64,000 nt of DNA from assembly GCA_905116865.2 (NCBI GenBank), contig CAJHNH020002480.1, positions 370,001 through 434,000 of the forward strand, read 5' to 3'. Made by a program: the position numbers and the translations under genes. The notes under the pieces were generated by a model, which did no database searches, was not told the origin of the DNA, and saw nothing but the letters and a program-made list of their open reading frames with translations. Below are positions 54,671-64,000 of the stretch, piece by piece. This DNA comes from Candidula unifasciata (Eukaryota; Mollusca; Gastropoda; Stylommatophora; Geomitridae). How positions within the stretch are numbered: the first letter of the stretch is position 1; every line of letters starts with the position of its first letter.

Positions 54671-55317
54671 ACATATATACTTTTACATACAAAACGGTCT
54701 TTATATATTTTTTATTCTGGTGAAAGTTAAGTAGTTAAATTACTGCTTTTACTTTATCTTCTTCTTTTCCTTCTCCTTTACATCTGGGAGGCAAATTTGT
54801 GAGAAAAGAAAGTAGCCGCCCTTCTTTATTATGTTATGGCTTAGAATATGAGAAGTGCTAATAATTCTCACCCCAATAGCATTATTCACAATGTGGCAAC
54901 ATTTTCTTTTATACCTGTGATTTTAAACCTTTTGCAGGTGGTGCCAACTTTGCATGTAATGCAAACCCCCCCCCCCCTTCCCCCCATAACTCATGACCAT
55001 GATTACTAAAGGTAAAGACAGAACTATGACATCGTCTTGGCTAATAAAAAGTGATTTTGTTTTTCCACAGTAATTCCCCAAAAGGTCATTTTTAGCAAAT
55101 ATAATCATATCATACCTTGGCAGATCCTCCTAAACACTGCAGAGACACAAACAAAACCAGCTAGGCTGCTTGGGAACTCACCGCTGTATCAGTGTCAGTT
55201 AGCGGTTTCTCTGAGATTATTTATGAAAATGCCGGGTTTGCAGCATCTCGGCGCGAGAGGGTTAAGACATATACTGGTATCCTGTTACCGATTTTAGGCA
55301 ATGTCAACCTGGGCATT
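54671..55317. other. Intergenic; nothing recognised
   Basis: Poly-C run near 54967-54978. No gene or defined repeat. Confidence 0.35.
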
Positions 55318-55561
55318 TCTTTGCGTTCACCAGCTGTACACTGGAGTTGAAAGTTCTGGTTGTTTGTCCACTTCTGAAATTTAGTCTTGTTCCAGATCTT
55401 GAGTTCTGCTTGCTCATCCATTTTACAGAGCTGCTTATTTGTGTGCAGACTGTTGATTCCTTACCTCTCAGGCAGATGCACTCGAACTTCAAAGGAAAAT
55501 CCCTAATTAGTAAACTTTTACAACATCCTTATTAGGGAGCCAGTGCGTATATTCTTGTCTC

Positions 55562-55592
<31 letters not shown>
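55318..55592 (+). mobile_element. SINE family A copy ending in a poly-C run
   Basis: GCGTTCACCAGCTGTACACT, TTTGTCCACTTCTGAAATTT, CTCTCAGGCAGATGCACTCG, GAGCCAGTGCGTATATTCTT, then about 30 C's (55562-55592) where other copies have the CCCCGGAACCC block. Confidence 0.7.
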
Positions 55593-55745
55593 AGGACGCA
55601 TTAACATCACGCCAGCCGCCTTTACTTTCCAGAACACTACCTGGTACCTATTTAAAGCTGGGTCGGCATCAGAGCCAGAGTCATTAGTTTTTTTTAAATC
55701 CGACTCCATGCAGATTTGAACCCAAGACCTTTGCACATGTAGGCA
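55593..55745 (-). mobile_element. SINE family E fragment
   Basis: GCATTAACATCACGCCAGCC, CCTTTACTTTCCAGAACACT, TTTAAAGCTGGGTCGGC and box-B-like GCAGATTTGAACCCAAGACC read on the minus strand. Confidence 0.6.
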
Positions 55746-56239
55746 GATGAATTTCTCCCCATTCTATCCTCTGTAGGATTATATCTTATATGCTTCCTGT
55801 TCCCATTGTTGATTTAACATGGTATAAAAGCTGGTAACAATGCATTCAAGTACCCGAGACTTTTTTTGTTTGGTTATATATTTTTGTAAAAAACAACAAA
55901 ACAGATATTTCTTTATTTCTCTTGTCTACATTTATTATTGTTATTCATGACATACAAGAACAATATCTAGTTTTTCTACAAGCAATTTTGAATTGCAAGC
56001 AGTTAAATTTTGTGAGTATGTTGTATTCAGTTGATATTTCAGTCTTAAAATATGTTTGTTTTTTAATCATTCATCAACATTATTATCATTCTGTTGTGCT
56101 TATTGTATGTCACATTGAGCTCGCTGTCTGTTTCTTCAGTCAGTTTTATCCTGTGCAGTTTTTTCTATATTAAGTTTGAAATTCAGTCCAGCCCTTCTAC
56201 CTTCTCTCATCAATGATTGTATTAATGTGTCTGTAGATT
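55746..56239. other. Intergenic; weak LINE-like 3' sequence at about 56065-56200
   Basis: CATCATTCAT-type start and GTCACATTGAGCTCGC resemble 48215-48270. Otherwise unassigned. Confidence 0.3.
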
Positions 56240-56475
56240 GGCTTTGTCCCTGTGTCACCGGAGCCCTCGCGGAAAGCAAAGAATAACCCCACTGCACCCT
56301 ACCAGGCATGTCGTAAGAGGTAACTAAGGGTGTGTTGGGCTTGAGGTTGAATACCTCATCCTGTAAAAACGATAGCCATAAAAAACAAACAAACCCTGAA
56401 AGTGAAGGATAGAACGACTTGGCATGAGTTGGTTGAGGGCCTATGCTCCACTGGGGTTGGGGAGGGGGGTTAGAA
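56240..56475 (-). mobile_element. SINE-like element, relative of family A
   Basis: CCCACTGCACCCTACCAGGC then ATGTCGTAAGAGG resembles the GACCCACTGCC ... CATGTCGTAAGAGTCGACTA block of family A, but the remainder (AAACGATAGCCATAAAAAAC, ATGCTCCACTGGGG) is different. Confidence 0.45.
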
Positions 56476-56516
56476 TTGCAGAAGAAAAAGATTGGCTTCC
56501 TACCTCAGTCTATATG

Positions 56517-56795
56517 TTTCCCATTTCATTGCCTCCTTAGTGACTCGTTTCCCATTTCATTGCCTCCTTTGTGACTCGTTTCCCATTTCAGTGCCTCCTT
56601 TGTGACTCGTTTCCCATTTCAGTGCCTCCTTTGTGACTCGTTTCCCATTTCAGTGCCTCCTTTGTGACTCGTTTCCCATTTCAGTGCCTCCTTTGTGACT
56701 CGTTTCCCATTTCAGTGCCTCCTTTGTGACTCGTTTCCCATTTCAGTGCCTCCTTTGTGACTCGTTTCCCATTTCAGTGCCTCCTTTGTGACTCT
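56517..56795. repeat. 31-bp minisatellite, 9 copies
   Basis: Unit TTTCCCATTTCAGTGCCTCC plus TTTGTGACTCG, almost perfect. The first two copies carry CATTGCCTCC. The high uniformity suggests recent expansion. Confidence 0.95.
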
Positions 56796-57186
56796 TTATC
56801 TGCTTTGTCTTAGAATCTGCTGTACATGGCCATATTTTTATCTTATACCTGTTCATACCAGCTGTTAGCCTGACATTTCTTTGATTTGTTTCCACCTTTG
56901 TTGAAATCATCCCGTTCAGAATCCATAATGGTTAATGAGTGTTGTCTTATATTATTAAACTGCCAGTCGGTCAGTTGTACATATTAGAACATGCTGCTAG
57001 CGGCCTTGGTCACATATACTTATTGCAGTGTGAAGTACTTTGTTCTCATGCTGCAAACATGACAATCTGGATTTTTCATTATCTTAAAGTTTTCTCTATT
57101 GAATAATATTTTTGTGATACTCACTTGAAATGTAAGCCTCAAAGCATTATAGTCTGCTGCATTTGTTTGTTTGTTTGTTTAGCAGT
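56796..57186. other. Intergenic; (TTTG)n near 57163-57180
   Basis: No gene. A short GTTT repeat precedes the SINE. Confidence 0.4.
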
Positions 57187-57385
57187 AGCATGTTTTGCAG
57201 AAGTTGGGTGACTTGTGTGGACTTATTTATCTACAGACTCTTAAATCCTTGCCTCCCAGGCGAATGTCCTCCAACTTCTAAAGATGCTCCCAGCCAACTC
57301 CCATGACATTCTTGTTAGGGAGGCCGTGTGTCTATTCTTGTTTGACTCACAATAGGCCCCGGAACCCACATGGGGAGAACAATTT
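57187..57385 (+). mobile_element. SINE family A copy (5' truncated)
   Basis: CTTGCCTCCCAGGCGAATGT, CCATGACATTCTTGTTAGGG, GTGTGTCTATTCTTG and GGCCCCGGAACCCACATGGG. Confidence 0.65.
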
Positions 57386-57639
57386 TCTATTCTACATATT
57401 CACACTCTTTCAGTTTTTTTTATTTTACAAATTCCTCAGGTAGTTTATAAGTGTTCCCTTTCTTAATTTATTCAAAAGTCATATTTCTGCCTCTTTTGTT
57501 CTGTGAGGAGTCTGTAGATTGCTACTGATTCTTCTGATAAAGTTGGTTGTGTGCATCATCTTTCTGGTGGCCTGGATGTTCAGACTCCCACTTTGTTCTA
57601 TAAGCTATCTGTGGCTTAGGCTGTGTGAACAGGCTTCAT

Positions 57640-57845
57640 AATTATGAAATACCAGGTTCAGTTTCAGCTGATTTGGTAGCAGGCCACCCAGGCATTGATT
57701 TTGATAGTGGTATGAGGTTCTGACCATTCACAAAGCAAGGGCAAACTGCTGAACATAAAATGACCTAGTGAAATCACAGACAGCCCCCCAAAAATATATG
57801 CTGGGATTGGATCTGCAACTTCCTGTGCAAAAGATATGCAACTAA
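57640..57845 (+). mobile_element. SINE family C copy 5 (head truncated)
   Basis: TTTTGATAGTGGTATGAGGT, AAAATGACCTAGTGAAATC, TGGGATTGGATCTGCAAC and AAGATATGCAACTAAT. Confidence 0.6.
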
Positions 57846-57993
57846 TTTTAAATCTGAATTGCTTTGTATAAACTTCTTGGCCTTATCATTTGGTCTGCCT
57901 GTCTCAGGTTGAAGTAGTCTTCATCTTCCTGTGCTAATTTGTCAGCCTCTTCATTTCAAGGTATGTTGAAGTGGTATTTATACTACTCACCAA

Positions 57994-58025
<32 letters not shown>

Positions 58026-58362
58026 TTTTTTTTTTAAAGGAACACATAGCTACTCAGAATTTTGACATTCATAGTCTTTGTGATTTAATAGATGTAATTG
58101 TTCATATTGCACACAAGACTACCTTTAAGGTTCAGCATATCAGACATTTCTTTTGCATCTGGGTAATCTATAGTTTTTAGGCGTAGGAGCTTTCCCGTCA
58201 ACTAATAAAAATGTGCCATCAGATAACTACATTTCTTTTTTTTTTCTTTCAGTAGTATGGCTTTTTTTGTTGTAGGTATTGTTTGATAGTCATCATAATA
58301 CTTGACTAAACTTATATTCAGAAGGCTTCTATACTTTGATCTTCTTCTTATTCTTCTTCTTC
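57846..58362. other. Intergenic; (CA)n microsatellite at 57994-58024
   Basis: About 14 CA units followed by a T run. Nothing else recognised. Confidence 0.6.
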
Positions 58363-58455
58363 TTCTTCAGCATTCCGAGCCCCTGAGGTTCATTGCTGCA
58401 GATATCACCCGCCTCCATTCATCTTTCTGGTTGGCCTTCTACACTTTGATGCTGG
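58363..58455 (-). mobile_element. LINE group Y fragment (short)
   Basis: CAGCATTCCGAGCCCCTGAG, GCAGATATCACCCGCCTCC and GGTTGGCCTTCT, only the 3'-most ~90 bp. Confidence 0.6.
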
Positions 58456-58894
58456 AGAAAATAGAAATACACTCTGCAAAATCCTGCATGAATTTGGCAT
58501 CAGTAATGCTATCTGGTAGGCTTTTATTCACAGTTGATAAAGAATTCTGCATTTCTCATGTTTTCTGTCTAATAATTTGTAATCTAGTTTTATGTAGCCC
58601 TTGTGTGATATATAATTATGTTGTTTTTGTTGTTAAGGGTTGTGAAACTTTGCCACATCTGCTGATTGATATTTTATTAATATATAAATATTTTTTGGTA
58701 TATTTTTTAAATGACAATTATTGTTATAAATAGTTTATGATTTTGTGAACTCGATAAGATATTAACTTTATGAATATTTGAAAAATGGGAAATGCACATG
58801 CCTGTTTTGTTTACTTAAACATTTGTTATGTTACATTAGAAAATGAACAGTATATATTTAATATAATTTGCCTCACACTCACTACTTTTAGGAT
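58456..58894. other. Intergenic AT-rich; nothing recognised
   Basis: No supported feature. Confidence 0.4.
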
Positions 58895-59125
58895 ATGCAG
58901 TGGCATAGTAGTTAGGGCACTTGCTTAATAAGACACACCAATCTGGGTTAAATCCCGAGTAATAGAAAATGGTTTTCTAGCCACTACAGATCTAACCCTG
59001 TTGTTACTAAGGCCAGTAATGGAAGTAAAGAATGGTAACTCTGTACTGTAATCTGCCATGCATGTTTTAAAACAGCTGCTACAAATATCTGAGGAAGGAA
59101 CATGCAAGCTTTTGACCAAACATCA
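58895..59125 (+). mobile_element. tRNA-like SINE (unassigned)
   Basis: AGTGGCATAGTAGTTAGGGC (box A) and CTGGGTTAAATCCCGAG (box B). Single copy in the window; the 3' boundary is a guess. Confidence 0.4.
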
Positions 59126-59295
59126 TACACTTTCCAGACAATCAAATGAAGCATAATATTAAAGCAAAGCATTGAAATTGACTCTTTTCTTTATATGGAA
59201 TTTGTTGACTATAAAATAAAAAGTATGTGCCAGTAAAAACAATATTTATTAACTATAAGCATTTATTAATTGGAATCTCCATCTTATATCTTCTA

Positions 59296-59520
59296 GAATC
59301 ATCATCCCCTTGTGGATGCAATTTTTAGCTATTTGAAGCCCCACCCTGGCTTTTACAGGGGGCCCTAAATATAGCCGTGCCTGAAATATGGCCAAGCGGC
59401 GGATCTGGGTTTCTCCAGGACCTCTCCATGGGTGATCCTTATCTGCATGGTGGCACCTTGTGTCACCTGGTGTTTATCACTTGTGTGATGTCCTGGTGGG
59501 GTACAACTTACATACATTTT
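59296..59520 (+). mobile_element. SINE family D copy 6
   Basis: CATCATCCCCTTGTGGATGC, GGGGGCCCTAAATATAGCC, GGACCTCTCCATGGGTGATC, TGCATGGTGGCACC, TTATCACTTGTGTGATGTCC and an ACATACAT tail. Confidence 0.75.
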
Positions 59521-59526
59521 TTACAT

Positions 59527-59870
59527 ACATCTCCATCATCTTACCCAAGGATTCCAACCCACGTCTCACAAATTGCACCATTGGGTGGTGAACTGATACA
59601 TGACAAGGTAGATGTGGTCAAGGCCCTTTGGGAACAAGCAACGGAATCAGTAGATAAAGAAGATTATTATGGCCTGGAGAGAATGAGGCACCTGGGTGTA
59701 ACCAGAGGGTCTAGTTGGCTGACTAAACTCAGAGGAAAGGCAAGACGGACATGTGACCGGTGCCATTAGTATTGGAACTCTGCAGTGGCTGCTGAAGATG
59801 CGGACGGAGCATGCAGGGGAATGCCATGAGTGCTGTGATGTCAATTCTTGACTCAACTCAACTCAGTTTA
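59527..59870 (+). mobile_element. LINE group RNH2 fragment
   Basis: The 59377-59769 frame includes APLGGELIHDKVDVVKALWE, which aligns with APLGGELMYDRLNVVRAL of the 18798-19544 copy (minus strand). It ends in a CTCAA/ACTCA repeat tail. Only the part after the RNase H domain is left. Confidence 0.65.
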
Positions 59871-60282
59871 AGCATTTCGAAGTTCCTGTTAAACACTGTG
59901 GTTATTTTTATAACTTACATTTAAAAATAAATTGTCCCTTCTACAATGGAGGTTGGCCGCAATGTTTTAACTGCTGACTATGTGGATATTGCATGGTATG
60001 TGTGTAAACAGAAAAAGTAAGAGAAGAAGATGAAAAGGTGATTAATAGTTTTGAACTCGGTTGACACATTTTTTTGTTCCATGATCACTTGGCTTCAGGA
60101 TTAACTCTAATTTAACCTTAAAATGTCTTCCATAGAAGACACAAATTATAAGAAGTAAAATAGCTGGCATGATGCTGTCTGTTTCACTCATGTATCTTTT
60201 TATTTAAAAAATATAGGTTTAGCCAGTTTTTTATTTTTATTTTCTTTAAAATAAAAAAGGGGCCGGTACACATCACAAAGTC
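59871..60282. other. Intergenic; nothing recognised
   Basis: AT-rich, with A-rich sequence next to the following SINE. Confidence 0.4.
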
Positions 60283-60566
60283 CCCCGTGTGGGTTCCGGG
60301 GCCCCATTGTAGGGGAAAACAAGAATAGACCCACTGCCTACCCAAAAGCATGTCGTAAGAGTCGACTAATTGGGGAGCTTCCTTTGAAGTCGGAGTGCAT
60401 CTGCCGGAGAGGCAAGGAACCAACAGTCTGTATTCAAGAGAATGAGATCTGTAAAACTGATGCACACGCAACACTCAGGTTCTGGAGCAGGACTGCAGTT
60501 CAGTAGTGGACGAACAACCAGAACTTTCCGCCAGAGTGTACAGCTGGTGAACGTGAAGAAGAAGAA
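60283..60566 (-). mobile_element. SINE family A, best full-length copy
   Basis: Minus-strand reading from 60566: GAAGAAG-flanked head, CACCAGCTGTACACTCTGG, GTTCGTCCACTACTGAACTG, CCAGAACCTGAGTGTTGCGT, AGATGCACTCCGACTTC, TTAGTCGACTCTTACGACAT, AGTGGGTCTATTCTTG, GGGGCCCCGGAACCCACAC. About 280 bp. I found no clear tRNA boxes, so its promoter origin is open. Confidence 0.8.
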
Positions 60567-61149
60567 GACATCACAAAGTGTTTCAAAAGTTCCTGGTACT
60601 CACTACAAATTGTCTGTTACAGTAGTCCTGAAAAAGAATGCCTAATAAGAGGGTGCTAGTACGCAGTACAGGCAGCGGAAAAAAGCCCTGGGTCTAACAG
60701 AAAATCCCCAGTAAGCCATCCTGGCATGAGAACATGGCCTTTTTACTGGTGACCTTTTATGTAAAGAATGTCTCACCCATTTTAGCTGTCATATGCAAAG
60801 ACTTTTTTAGTTCCTCTCCATAACTGCAACCTGAAGGTTTGACGAGCTGTGACTCAAAGAGCCACTTTTCATGTGCCAGTCTAACAGAAACCCAGATAGC
60901 CCATTCAACTGTAAAAAACAGTTAAATGATGGCACTCTGTGGCAACAAACAGTAACCTGCTGTCAGATGTGAATAGGGGGAGATTAATTGGGTTGAGTAT
61001 TGATTATCAAAAACAAAAAAGTGTTTATGTATATTTCTTGTATTAAAGTTGTGTGATAAACTGTGCTTTGTAAATTCCTGAACGTTCTGCTTTTCCAGGA
61101 AATATAGTTTCTTTGTGTCTTTCAATATCTTAACTTCCTTGTTTAGGTT
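60567..61149. other. Intergenic; nothing firm
   Basis: 60590-60690 resembles part of 53085-53200. No gene. Confidence 0.35.
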
Positions 61150-61372
61150 CTGGGGATCATTTATGGGGAAAGGGGGTGGGGGGGGGGGGGACATGCTGCC
61201 CCCCTAACAAGCAAGTAGTAGAAGGTGAGAGCACATCTGTTTGAGAGGCAAGCAACCAACAGTCTCTATACAAATAAGTCAGATTTGTATAACTTCAGTT
61301 CTGGAACAAGTCCAGAAGTAGATGAACAACCAAAACTTTCAGTCAGAACTTACAGTCGGTAAACGGTAAATG
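61150..61372 (-). mobile_element. SINE family A copy (diverged)
   Basis: GGGGACATGCTGCCCCCCTA after a G run (61176-61190), GTTTGAGAGGCAAGCAACC, CAGTTCTGGAACAAG and AACTTTCAGTCAGAACTTAC on the minus strand. Confidence 0.55.
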
Positions 61373-62039
61373 GACGAAGAATCTCGCTTGTTAAGGACAG
61401 TGACGGGTTTAAAGTCAGGCTCATTTACCAAATCAAAAAATATACAAAGATGTCTCTAAGCATTTGGTAATGTCGGAATGTTTTTCTACTGTGACCAACG
61501 TGGTGGTGTGAATTGTAGATTCAGGAAAATGGCGCGTGACCTGTCATCGCAATATTGGTGGTGCCGTATGTGATTAAAATTGATCGCGTGTGCAACTGCT
61601 GATCTGTTGGTGACTTTTGCTACCATCCATGGGGAACTGCATTTCTAATGTCGGACTGTTTGTGTTAGCACTTCGGATGGCTACCGTATGCTCTTAATGC
61701 GTGTGTATGCTAGTGCATATGCTGAGACAGCAGTCTGTCAATCTTTCCCCAAGGGACTCTCATAAACATTCTGTGCGTTTTTAGTTGGCACAGGAGCGGA
61801 GCTATAAAGCTGAAACTTAGATTACCAGATTTGGTAATGTACTAGTTGGCTAAATTATATAATTTTTGAAACACCAAGGATGATTAAAATGAAAGTGGAA
61901 GATTTTTTAATGTCAGTCTGTGTTGCGGTGATTTGGTCACAGATGTGATAGAAAGTTGAAGCCTTGTGATGCATATTAGAAGGTACTCCATACCTCACCT
62001 CTTGCGCCATCTAGTTCTGCGCTGGTTTTATGGATCCTC
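61373..62039. other. Intergenic; nothing recognised
   Basis: Less AT-biased than its surroundings around 61540-61760, but no coding similarity or splice-bounded open frame was convincing. Confidence 0.35.
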
Positions 62040-62125
62040 ACGCAAGACTCCTGCCACACGTCCCCAAAAATGCTGGGGTTGTTTCTGCAAAGTCCTGCCA
62101 AGGATATGCAGCAAACTGAACTTTA
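62040..62125 (+). mobile_element. SINE family C copy 6 (3' end only)
   Basis: AAAATGCTGGGGTTGTTTCT, GCAAAGTCCTGCCAAGGATA and TGCAGCAAACT. Confidence 0.5.
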
Positions 62126-62544
62126 GTTTTATAATGGTGATTAACGCAGCAGTAGTGACTATTTAGGGAAGATGTCGCTAGTATGTCCTTATCAGATATA
62201 AAAGTAAGAGAGCATATCATGCTATATAAAGAAATCAAGGGGTAAGCTCATTAACACACCCCGCGTTGCTTGGGATTGAAAAAATTAAGTATTCGATCGC
62301 AAACTGTTCCTCCCCAAGGCGTTTAACGGCAGACGTGAAAATTGACAAGAGCTGTCTCCAGTGCACCCCGTAAACTAGCATCTTATGCAGGCTGGTTCAT
62401 TGATGTGACAAGGTCCTTTTATATACAGAATGGTTGGGGGTAGGTCTGAGTTGGTATGCTTCCTCCACTGGTTCTGGCTGTTATATTCATCCATCCTCTG
62501 TGGGTGCTGGGTCTCATTGAAAGGGTGAGGGGGATTAGAGGGGC
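62126..62544. other. Intergenic; nothing recognised
   Basis: No repeat or gene identified. Confidence 0.35.
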
Positions 62545-62674
62545 TAGATCCACTGTTCCCAACAAGCAGATCGTACAAGTCGACTAATTAGGGTTTTCTT
62601 CTTTGAAATCTCTGTCTGAGCGGCTTGGAGCCAACAATCTGTGTTCAAACAAGTCATATTTGTAAAAAAAAAAA

Positions 62675-62733
<59 letters not shown>

Positions 62734-62825
62734 CACGCAAAACTGAGTTCTGGAACCCAAAATGCAGAAGTGGGCCAAGCAGAACTTTCCGCGGAGCTTA
62801 CAGCCCAAGAACATTAAGAATATTA
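62545..62825 (-). mobile_element. SINE family A copy with (TA)n(TG)n expansion
   Basis: GTCGACTAATTAGGGTTTTC, GAGCCAACAATCTGTG, GCAAAACTGAGTTCTGGAAC, AACTTTCCGCGGAG. A TA/TG microsatellite (62678-62733) sits in the segment that in other copies has a poly-T/AT part. Confidence 0.65.
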
Positions 62826-62864
62826 TAAGATATAAGATAAGAATATGATATTTGTTAACATCAT

Positions 62865-63240
62865 CCTCATTATCAAATTCCTTGCTAACTGGCATGGGCG
62901 ACTGTGCCTCTCCACAATCTGCGATCTGCAACTGCTTGTATCAGTTGGTGTGTTGATATCCCTCCATGCCATGTCAAAACTGTCAAGAATCTTCTCAGGC
63001 AGTCTTTCTCTGTCTCTTTCCATAGATCTTATCAGTTGTCACTGCAAGTTCCAATTTTCCTCTTCTCATAACATGACCGAAAAATGATGACTCTTTCTGA
63101 TGTTTGTGAAAGTTGTCTTCCAGCATTCGCCTCTGTCCAAACATCTGGGCTGCTCAGCTGTCCACGGAATTCTAAGGATTCTTCTGTAAAACCACATCTC
63201 CGCAGCTTCAAGATATTGTTCGGCTTGTTTGTAATGAAGT
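62865..63240 (-). mobile_element. RTE-type LINE fragment, 3' end
   Basis: Minus-strand pieces: AAEMWFYRRILRIPWTAEQP (63317-63066 frame) and RERLPEKILDSFDMAWRDIN. W-F-Y-R-R-x-L-x-I-x-W is the segment after the RT thumb. The 3' end is an ATC-rich stretch at 62859-62873. Closest to 10563-10950. Confidence 0.7.
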
Positions 63241-63604
63241 AAACCATAAATAAATCGGCGGAAGGTAAGGGGAAACCCCCGCTGTATTTTCCCTAGTAAA
63301 TCATGCCTTTGAAACAATCAAATTTGTTAAAATACTCCAACCTAATAACCAAAGAGATTTTCGATCGTTGGCACCGACGCAAAGAACACATTGAGCGGAT
63401 TGGGTGTGTGAGAAAGAGATGTGGGGGCGCTCTAACTATCCAGGTAAGGGGGACGGCTAATCCTAAATAATGAGAATAGTAATCATGAATTTTTTTACCC
63501 GGTGGTATGCAACAATAGCTGCACTTTTTAAGGCATAATTTGTTTCAGTGCTAATGTAATAGATACTTTGTGATAAGTACCAACACTTTTAAGACACTTC
63601 GTCC
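63241..63604. other. Intergenic; nothing firm
   Basis: CCAG|GTAAGG at 63440-63448 looks like a good donor site, but no open coding context could be tied to it. Confidence 0.3.
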
Positions 63605-63830
63605 CCTGGATGGGTTCCGGGGCTCCATTGTGGGGGGAAAAACAAGAATAGACCTACTGCCTATCCAAAAAGCATGTCGTAGGAGTCGACTATTTGGATG
63701 CTTCCTCTGAAGTCGGAGTGCATCAGTCCGAGCGGCAAAGAACAACCAGCTGCACATAAATAAGCTAGTAAAACGGATGTACACGCAAAACCTGACCCTA
63801 GTTAGTGAGTACCAGAGTTTAAAAAAAAAA
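63605..63830 (-). mobile_element. SINE family A copy
   Basis: GGGTTCCGGGGCTCCATTGT, AACAAGAATAGACCTACTGC, GCATGTCGTAGGAGTCGACT, GAAGTCGGAGTGCATC, GTACACGCAAAACCTGA. Confidence 0.75.
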
Positions 63831-64000
63831 ACGCTGATAATACGAAAATTAATAATAATATTGTACAGAGTGCCAAATAAATAATATATTTGAAGCAGGA
63901 CCTGTTCACGTTTCACGGTCCATCTATACACTTTCCCAGTCTGATCTAGGTCAGAAGGATGTTACGTTGTACTGCTTTCTTCGGAAAGAGTCTCTCGTTG
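63831..64000. other. Window edge; nothing recognised
   Basis: Short AT-rich end of the window. Confidence 0.4.

Noticed and set aside
63400..63450. Exon of a further gene ending at CCAG|GTAAGG
   Set aside because: No acceptor or coding similarity could be linked to this donor.

Overview
This is nuclear DNA from an animal. Genes are split into short exons with GT-AG introns, the sequence is AT-rich, and most of the window is retroposons, MITEs and minisatellites. The two recognisable genes are conserved across bilaterians. The many tRNA-headed SINEs, RTE-type and RNase-H-bearing LINE debris, and Merlin/hAT/piggyBac-type MITEs suggest an invertebrate. A lophotrochozoan, possibly a gastropod mollusc, is my guess, but the sequence alone does not prove it.

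Region 1 (1-24.2 kb) is a tandem pair of maleylacetoacetate isomerase / zeta-class glutathione transferase genes (GSTZ1 type) on the + strand. Only the last exon of the upstream copy is inside the window (64-193). The downstream copy has seven recognisable coding exons from 10200 to 24177; its short first exon was not found. Its introns are inflated by a ~3 kb array of 25/26-bp repeats (14.86-17.89 kb), a 47-bp array (19.71-20.65 kb), and a minisatellite that repeatedly copies the 3' end and donor site of exon 6 (21.67-22.03 kb). Between the two copies lie LINE debris, SINEs, a hAT-type element and a Merlin-like element with a piece of transposase.

Region 2 (24.2-36.5 kb) has no recognisable host gene. 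It holds LINE fragments, including a decayed RTE element carrying a nested SINE and a 5'-truncated LINE with a 14-bp target-site duplication. It also holds three copies of a palindromic MITE family; two have clear 8-bp target-site duplications, the third a 7-8 bp one.

Region 3 (36.57-52.91 kb, + strand) is a seven-exon CCDC85-family (coiled-coil / DIPA-like) gene encoding about 818 residues, with an unusually long Gln/Ser/His-rich tail in its last exon. Its introns carry more SINEs, LINEs, a 27-bp minisatellite that appears to have grown inside a SINE, and MITEs.

Region 4 (52.9-64 kb) is the 3' flank: intergenic sequence with SINE and LINE fragments, microsatellites and a 31-bp minisatellite. 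No further gene is supported.

The two host genes are functionally unrelated: tyrosine/phenylalanine catabolism, and a cell-junction/transcription-associated coiled-coil protein. No operon, CRISPR array or intact autonomous transposon was found. Repeat families are given working letters here (SINE families A-E, repeat F, LINE groups RTE, X, Y, Z, W, RNH1, RNH2). They were grouped by eye and not matched to any database.
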